DNA of 64,000 nucleotides from Acytostelium subglobosum LB1 (Eukaryota; Evosea; Eumycetozoa; Acytosteliales; Acytosteliaceae). The notes under the pieces are model-generated. The model saw nothing but the letters and a program-made list of their open reading frames with translations, was not told where the DNA came from and did no database searches. Positions 57,840-64,000 of the stretch are shown here, in pieces. The stretch spans positions 6,325 through 70,324 of the forward strand of contig NW_012236498.1 in the NCBI RefSeq assembly GCF_000787575.1. Reading direction: 5' to 3'. How positions within the stretch are numbered: the stretch's first letter is position 1; the number at the start of each line of letters is the position of its first letter. Position numbers and translations under genes: made by a program.

Positions 57840-60495
57840 TTACATGTTGGCTGAAGCGGTGGTTGTGAAGGTCTTGACGCTTGGGTTCTTCTTGCCTGGG
57901 TTGCCCAACACTTGCTTGAATGGACTGCCCTCGATGTGCTTGCCGTTCAACTTGACGCCGGTGGCGAAACGGCCATTACCCTGGAGTGAGTAGGCGGCGG
58001 TGTAGGTTCCGTTCTGGTTGTCGATGGCGTCCAGCTGGATGAACTCGGCGGGGCCGGTGATCGACACCTCGAACTTGTCGCCTCCGTAGGTCTTGTTTCT
58101 CGCCCTTCTTGTTCTTGGCGGTGACGGTGAATGTGAACGAGCCGAATGAGCTCTGGTCGCCGTCGGCGCCCTCAATGCACTTGACCGTGACGGGCATGTC
58201 CTTGATGGGGGCGTCGCGCAGGCTGACGTTGATGGTGTAGTTGCCCTCGACCAATGGCTCGTACTGCACGTGGTATGTGCCGTCGTTGTTGTCGCGCACC
58301 TGAGCGTCCACCTTGCCGGCTGGACCCTTGATGGCAACGACGAAGGGGTCGCCTCCGTCGGTTCTTGGCTTGCCGTAAGTGTCAATCGAGAAGATGGTGA
58401 ACTCGGCAACTGCATTGTCAAAGGCCTCGACGAGACCTGGACCCTTGGCGTATGAGTGTCCGGCTGAGGGTGCGGGCTTGATGCGCACAGTCTTGGGGAA
58501 TCCATTGACAGTGTCGCCGTCAAGAGTGAGGTTGATCTTGTAGTCGCCTGGAGCCTTGGGGTCGAACTCGACGTCGTAGGTACCATCACCATTGTCGACC
58601 ATGTAGGGCTCGACTGGGGCTGGGCCCTCGACAGTTACGACGAAGCCGTCGCCACCATCCTTGCGGGCAACTCCGTCGGGGTCGACGGCAAAGATCTTGA
58701 ACTTTGATGGCTGGAAGCATTCGCCACCCTCGAGACCTGGACCCTTGGCGTAGGAGTTGTTGGGGTCGGCAGCGGGCTTGATGTGGATCTCCTTGGGGAT
58801 GTCCTTGATTGGCTTGTCGTTGAGCGTGACGATGATCTCATAATCACCTGGCTTCTCTGGGGTGTAGGCAACGGTGTAGGTTCCGTCGTCATTGTCGGCG
58901 ATGGACACGTCCACCTGGTGTGGGCCAGAGATGGACACCTGGAAGGGGTCGCCACCATCGGCGGCTGGCTTGCCATTGGCGCCAATCGAGTGGATAGTGA
59001 ACTCGGTGGGGCGGCGTGCCTGGGCCTTCTCAAAGCCTGGACCAGAGCAATATGAGTTGTTCTCATCAGAGTTGAGCACGCGGACCGATGTTGGTCCCTG
59101 GGCCAGAGGCACTCCACGCAGGAACACCTCGACGCGGTGCTCACCACCCTTGGTTGGGGTGTAGACAACGTCGTACGAGCCGTCGTTGTTGTCGTGGACG
59201 TTGGCTGGCACGTTGCCAGCTGGTCCGCTAACCTTGACGGTGAACTCCTCTCCACCACGGGTGGTGGCCTGGCCCTCCTTGTTGCGACCTTGGATCTTGA
59301 ATGGAGCCTGCACTCCAACCTTGGCACCCTCGAGACCTGGGCCGTAGGCGTTGGACTCATTGGGGTCAGAGCCATCGATGCGCACGCGGAATGGTGAGTT
59401 CTTGACGTCGACACCGTCCAGACGGATGTTGATGGTGATGTCCTGTGGGTCCTTTGGAGTGTAGTTTCCGTCGTAGGTACCGTTGTTGCGGTCGACCAAG
59501 TTGACTGGCACTGCTACGCCGTTGGCACCAACGATGGCGACGGTGAAGTTCTCACCTCCATTGGCCAGGGGGTCACCATAGTAGTTGATGGCCTTGATGG
59601 TGAAGTCACCGCGCACGTTGACGAATCCATGCTCCAGACCTGGGCCGTAGGCCAGAACCTGGGAGGGCTCAGAGGTGGTGCGGCGCTTGCGCTCCAATGC
59701 CTCGGCAGCCTCCTTGTCGCGCTTCTCCTTGTTGAGGGCGTAGTCACGGAAGTAAGACACGTAGGTGATGACGGAGAGCTCATCTGGCAAGTTAACCATG
59801 TCGCTTGGGTCCATAATCTTGGGGATGTCGTACTGCTCCAAGGCAACGTCCATTGCGCGGTTGACGTCGGTGAATGGGTCGTTGCTGAGCGTGTTCATGT
59901 TGAGCACGCCTGGCTTGAGCGAGTCGGTGAGCGCCGACAGCACCTTGCCGTCGCGCCAGTGGTCGGTGAAGTTGTCGACGCGAACGCCGTATGGCTTGAC
60001 CTGGCCACGCACCCACTCGAGCAGGGCGGCCTTGGGCGAGTCGTTCTCGGACATCTGGATCTGATAGCGGAGAATGAGCGTCCAGATCAGACCGAGGATG
60101 AGCTTGAGCTGGCCGTCGACAATGTCCTCGGCACCGATGCCCACCAACTTGAGGCCCTCCTGCTTGATAAAGTTCACGGCCATGTTGTTGTTCTCGATCT
60201 TTTGCATTCTGATCTTGGGCTGCTTGTTGTACTTGAGAATCTTCTTGCTCGAAATGATCTCGAGCAAGTTGATCAAGTTGGTTCCATCCTCCAAGTCAGT
60301 GCCCAGGTCATTGATCTTCAGGATACGTTCCTTCAAGTAGTTATTGGCCCATCCAGTGAATGTCTAATGTTTCAATAATGATTGTTAGATTGATTTATTG
60401 AGTGTGTGAGTGGAATGATTCCAGGATATTGACATCCTAATTTGTAAACATACCCTTTTCTGGACATCAATCCAGGTCTTCTTGGTCTCAGTCAT
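57840..60495 (-). CDS. abpC: Filamin, gelation factor ABP-120 (about 854 aa, two exons)
   Basis: I infer exon 1 at 60495..60454 ([14 protein letters not shown]) and exon 2 at 60363..57840. This actin cross-linker has two calponin-homology domains ([39 protein letters not shown]) over about residues 10-240, then six immunoglobulin-like filamin repeats, each with a GPGLE-like start and a DNNDGTYxVxYTP core. The C-terminal repeat mediates dimerisation. One surplus A in a 3-base run (58096-58098 as ttt) breaks the frame inside repeat six. Reading GEKQDL as GENKTYGG restores the family sequence to [15 protein letters not shown]. With this fixed the length is 854, against 857 in Dictyostelium discoideum, so an assembly error is more likely than a true mutation. 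Confidence 0.92.
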
Positions 60496-61646
60496 GATTT
60501 GTTATTGAATAATGATTGATGATCAAGTATTATTTGTTGTTATATATTTATATTACAAGGAAGGAATGAATGAATGAATGGAATGAATGAAGGGGAGAGT
60601 GATGGAGAGAGAGAAAGAGATAATTGGATTGGGATTGGGATGGAAATGGCCTTTGATGTTTGTTGTCTAGAACAATGGTCTATATTCAGGTGCCTTCATC
60701 TAGAACTGAACTGACCTGACACTAAGGTAACATGTACCCAACACATATTGATCAATCAATGATGTGTGTGTGTGTGAATGTGATTGATTGGCGAGGTTGT
60801 GTGTTTAAACTAACCCATTAGGGTTGTGTGTGTGAGGGAGTGGTGAGCGATCAATCACACACACACACACAAACACATGTTTAGGGCAAACAGGCAACGG
60901 ACCATGGGGGCGGGTAGGGGATGATGATGGTACAGGTCACCAGATGTCTGTCTGTCTTTGATGATTATAGGTCCATCATCATCAATTGTGATTCATGAAG
61001 AGGTTGTGTCAGATGAGGATAGATGGCAACGAGCAGCCAATGAATGTTTGAATTACCCATTCATTCATAACATCTAAGGCTAAATAAAACTTACCTTGAT
61101 GTTTCAACCATGATAACTTGCACCTACTTTCATTCATCTATCCAATAGTACTATTGGATGGATGAATGAAGGAAGGATGGTGCCCTTTCTTTATCACTTC
61201 CATTCACTGATCCACACCACAAAACATTAACTTTTAATTGAATTGGATGGATGGATGGATTTGATGAAGTTGAAGGTGGTGAATGTGTGTGTGATGGAGA
61301 ATGAAAGAATGAAAGTTTGTTTGACAAGGATTTTTGGTTGGAAGGTCTTTCTAGTTTTGGAAGTTTGTGGTACTCCCTAGGCCTAGGTCATTGACCAATG
61401 AGAGTCTGGTTGATAAAAGGAGGGTAACTTGTACAAATGAACGGACATAAAATAAAACGTCCGAACCATATGATCGTTTAATTCTCCCCATGGATCTTAA
61501 GATTAATCGGTTCAAAGTCAGTCTAGTATAATCAGGTGACTGTTGATCGCTTGATTGATTGATTGTTTGAGGCTTGATATGTGTGGACAACTGTCCAAGT
61601 AAATGTCCATGTCCTTGTCCTTGTCCATGACCATAACCATGGCCAA
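60496..61646. other. Filamin promoter region and spacer
   Basis: AT-rich sequence and TGAATGAATGAATG repeats lie upstream of filamin (60500-60600), with GT/CA runs near 60765-60875. 60900-61350 is mixed with several ATGG and TGGA repeats. 61598-61625 holds a TGTCCATGTCCTTGTCC tandem. I see no supported gene. Confidence 0.5.
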
Positions 61647-64000
61647 TCAATCATAATCAATGCATGACCTTACTTGGTGAGGAACTTGACTTTGGAACCT
61701 TTTTTGATTGATAGGTAGTTGGGATCGTGTAGCCTCTTCTTGATGAATGTTCTGGCGATTTTTGTCATTGCGATGTATTAGAACTGCCATGATGACGTCG
61801 GCTGTGAAGATATTGCTTGGTTTGCTAGAGGTGTATTGTTCGATCAATATCTCACTTGGTTGATCCATTAGTACATTGCAGACTTTGGTCAACTCGCCTG
61901 CACATCTATCATAGACTCGCTCTTCCACGCCATTGGCATGGCCCTGGTCGTCGCGGTCCAAAAAGAACTCCTTCACCGTCTCCAAATCCTCCTCAATCCA
62001 TTGTGTCTCGCCCGTGTTATAGTGTCGCGTCGGACCAGAGTACAGCAGCACGTACTCCATCATCTGTAGGAAGTGCCGACACACTGATGTCAGCAGGTCG
62101 TTGCCTCGCTCAATCGTCTGGGTGTTGGCGTAGATTGCCTTGAGGTGTGGATTGAGGAGTTCGAGGGGCTGATCGATCCTTGATTGTTTGGACAGGGGCG
62201 CCAGGTACATGTGGTCGAGCAAATGTGCGCGGAGATCGACAAAGACTATCTTGGCGCCTATATAGTCGATCAGGTTGGATGACGTATCTTTGATGGCCGT
62301 GTGCACCGAGAGGAAGAGATCAGACAGTGCGCGCTTCACCTCAACAATGTCGTACGAGTGGTACTCAATGTACTTGATGATGTTCTGCTCGATAAAGTCA
62401 AGGTTGTTGAGGCACACGCACAACACCGCGATGGGCTGACGCGATGCCAGGTCCACTGCCACGCCAAGCTCGTCGTGTTTGGTCGACGCGCCCGACGATG
62501 ATCCATGTGCCCCACCGCCGCTCGTCGAGACGCTGCTAAAGCTCTTTCGGAAGCCCTTCTTCTGGATGCGCTCGTTCAGAGAGTTGGGATAGAGGTGTTG
62601 TTTGAGTTGACAGCTGGTGATTTGAATGATGCGTCTATTGTAGTCCATGAGCGAGGCCTTGAACATGTTGGAAAGGGTGATGACGAATGTGCCAAAGGAC
62701 GACGAGAGCGAGCCACGCATCTTCTCGAGTGTGTTGATCGTTTGGTAGAACATTTGGAACAGGTCGACGACAGACGACGAATGCTTGATCGTCTTGTCGA
62801 TGGCGGTGAACTTGTCCAGGTGGAAGATGTTGTCGGACCAGTTGCGGAACGACTTCTCCTGGTTCTGGCACCACGACGACACGACGTTGCTGACGTAGCG
62901 TGACGGGTGCGGCAGCGCCTCGTGTGGCAGCACCTTGAGCTCCTGCAGGAAGATCTGGAACTGCGCGGCACTCTGCACCGACTGGATCACCATGGGCGAC
63001 AGGAAGCCGACGTTCTCAAACACGACGGCAAGGTCCGCCGAGTAAAGTTTGACAAACTCAGTGAGCGCCGTCGCGGACGCGGCAGAATGCACCTTGAGGA
63101 AACCTCGCGTGTACATGTTGAGGTTGAGCGTGATCTCGGGCATCAGCGCCTCGACAAACGTGCTAAAGTTGTCCAGTGTCATTGGTCGGAAGGGCTTGGA
63201 CAGACGGCTATAATGGCACGAGACGGACGACACGACAAACGAGGTGAAGTTGGCCTCGGTCGACGACTTGGTACCAGCGGGGGCCTTGTTGCCGCTGGCC
63301 AGCTTGCTCCACATCTCGCGAGATTGAATATAGACTGCGCAGGCAATCTCAATGTCGCGCGTGGGCGTCTCTGTCTTGTGTGAATGCACGTCGCTCAGCA
63401 GCTTGAGCAGCCACCCGGCAATCTTCTTCAGCGTCTCCTTTAGCAGGTTGGCCGTGGGTATGTCCGTCTGGATCGCCGCCGTGTTCTCCAGCACCATGTG
63501 TTCGATAGTGTCAAGCGATGTCTTTAGACGCACAAAGTGCTCCTCGCGCAGCTCGGCCTGATAGGCCGTGGAGAAACAGTTCAGATGGCAGATGCGCGTC
63601 ATTGGCTCCGAGATGCGGAGTGCGCGCGCGAATGGCATGATGCTGGCGCTTGTGACCAGCGCGTCGTTGCCCACAAACACAATCTCATCGTTGTTGAACT
63701 CGAACAGGATGTAGAAGAGCATGTCCTCAAACATCAGCGTGTTGAGCGGGAACAGGATGGGGATTGGCTCGATCAGGTACTCGGACGCCAGCACAATGTC
63801 GGCGTTCCGGTTGTTTGGACTGGTGTGCGCGCTCTTTATAATGTCGCCAACGAAGCGGTCCAGCGTCTGGAGGTGCTGCTGGTAAGCCGGGTCGGCTGTG
63901 CTGGCCGGCTGCGAGTCCATCATCGCCATCTCCAGGTTGTAGCAGTGGACGCGAAGCATTTGTGAGCGCTCCTTAAGCATGCATTGCACGCCCTCCATGA
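61647..64000 (-). CDS. MUN-domain (Munc13/PATROL1-like) protein, partial
   Basis: The frame is open for 783 codons from the right window edge, so the N-terminal part lies outside and the Met at 63998 need not be the start. It resembles the alpha-helical MUN region of Munc13, BAIAP3 and plant DUF810/PATROL1 proteins. A helical part (VLENTAAIQTDIPTANLLKE, near residue 190) leads to the MHD1-like block WCQNQEKSFRNWSDNIFHLD and KHSSSVVDLFQMFYQTINTL near residue 400-440. An MHD2-like block (VKRALSDLFLSVHTAIKDTS, LLTSVCRHFLQMMEYVLLYS) follows. These proteins prime vesicles for exocytosis by opening syntaxin. No C2 domain is visible in the part seen. It complements the tomosyn gene in this window as a trafficking factor. 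Confidence 0.7.
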   Translation of the reverse strand, partial: MEGVQCMLKERSQMLRVHCYNLEMAMMDSQPASTADPAYQQHLQTLDRFVGDIIKSAHTSPNNRNADIVLASEYLIEPIPILFPLNTLMFEDMLFYILFEFNNDEIVFVGNDALVTSASIMPFARALRISEPMTRICHLNCFSTAYQAELREEHFVRLKTSLDTIEHMVLENTAAIQTDIPTANLLKETLKKIAGWLLKLLSDVHSHKTETPTRDIEIACAVYIQSREMWSKLASGNKAPAGTKSSTEANFTSFVVSSVSCHYSRLSKPFRPMTLDNFSTFVEALMPEITLNLNMYTRGFLKVHSAASATALTEFVKLYSADLAVVFENVGFLSPMVIQSVQSAAQFQIFLQELKVLPHEALPHPSRYVSNVVSSWCQNQEKSFRNWSDNIFHLDKFTAIDKTIKHSSSVVDLFQMFYQTINTLEKMRGSLSSSFGTFVITLSNMFKASLMDYNRRIIQITSCQLKQHLYPNSLNERIQKKGFRKSFSSVSTSGGGAHGSSSGASTKHDELGVAVDLASRQPIAVLCVCLNNLDFIEQNIIKYIEYHSYDIVEVKRALSDLFLSVHTAIKDTSSNLIDYIGAKIVFVDLRAHLLDHMYLAPLSKQSRIDQPLELLNPHLKAIYANTQTIERGNDLLTSVCRHFLQMMEYVLLYSGPTRHYNTGETQWIEEDLETVKEFFLDRDDQGHANGVEERVYDRCAGELTKVCNVLMDQPSEILIEQYTSSKPSNIFTADVIMAVLIHRNDKNRQNIHQEEATRSQLPINQKRFQSQVPHQVRSCIDYD

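Overview
This is eukaryotic nuclear DNA from a dictyostelid social amoeba. Genes are dense and split by short introns of about 50-100 bp with GTAAG/GTATG donors. The introns and spacers are AT-rich and full of CAAT/TTGA tetranucleotide repeats. Proteins carry poly-Q, poly-N and poly-S runs, and several genes are typical of dictyostelids: ABP-120 filamin, an RCC1-RhoGEF-BAR-RasGAP protein, and tomosyn. The exons are fairly GC-rich for a dictyostelid, which hints at a group 2 species such as Acytostelium, but this is only a guess. A few N bases mark one unresolved tandem repeat. I recognised no rRNA, tRNA or CRISPR array.

Layout. 1-2.9 kb: the right part of a Polinton-like virus-like element (capsid-like proteins and a packaging ATPase), running into a secreted-protein-like tail. 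3.0-15.8 kb: a one-strand tandem array of six members of a two-exon dictyostelid gene family (three apparently whole, three decayed), interrupted by a multi-pass membrane protein and a gene-poor stretch. 15.9-28.6 kb: VPS36 (ESCRT-II), tomosyn/Sro7, TFIIH subunit Tfb4, AcpS phosphopantetheinyl transferase, and RGBARG. 29.4-34.3 kb: a Cys-rich surface protein and an F-box/LRR protein ending in a CaaX box. 35.6-43.6 kb: a Ras/Rap GTPase, a class I histone deacetylase and NPC1. 45.5-48 kb: a mucin-like secreted protein with about 60 APTTTA repeats. 49.1-56.5 kb: an RMND1/DUF155 mitochondrial protein, a nucleoplasmin-like histone chaperone, MCM6, and a protein with a KAT14 (ATAC2)-type N-terminal module. 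57.8-64 kb: ABP-120 filamin and the 3' part of a MUN-domain (Munc13-like) gene cut by the window end.

Functionally this is a housekeeping chromosome arm with an accessory left end. Several genes share themes: membrane traffic (VPS36, tomosyn, NPC1, MUN protein), Ras/Rac signalling and actin (RGBARG, the Ras-like GTPase, filamin), and chromatin and replication (HDAC, nucleoplasmin-like, MCM6, KAT14-like, TFIIH). No operon logic is expected. Some neighbours are divergent with promoters under 200 bp. The strongest patterns not explained by genes are strand-oriented C-rich ACCCT tracts 95-235 bp upstream of four starts, strand-biased CAAT repeats inside nearly every intron, and a likely E2F module ahead of mcm6.
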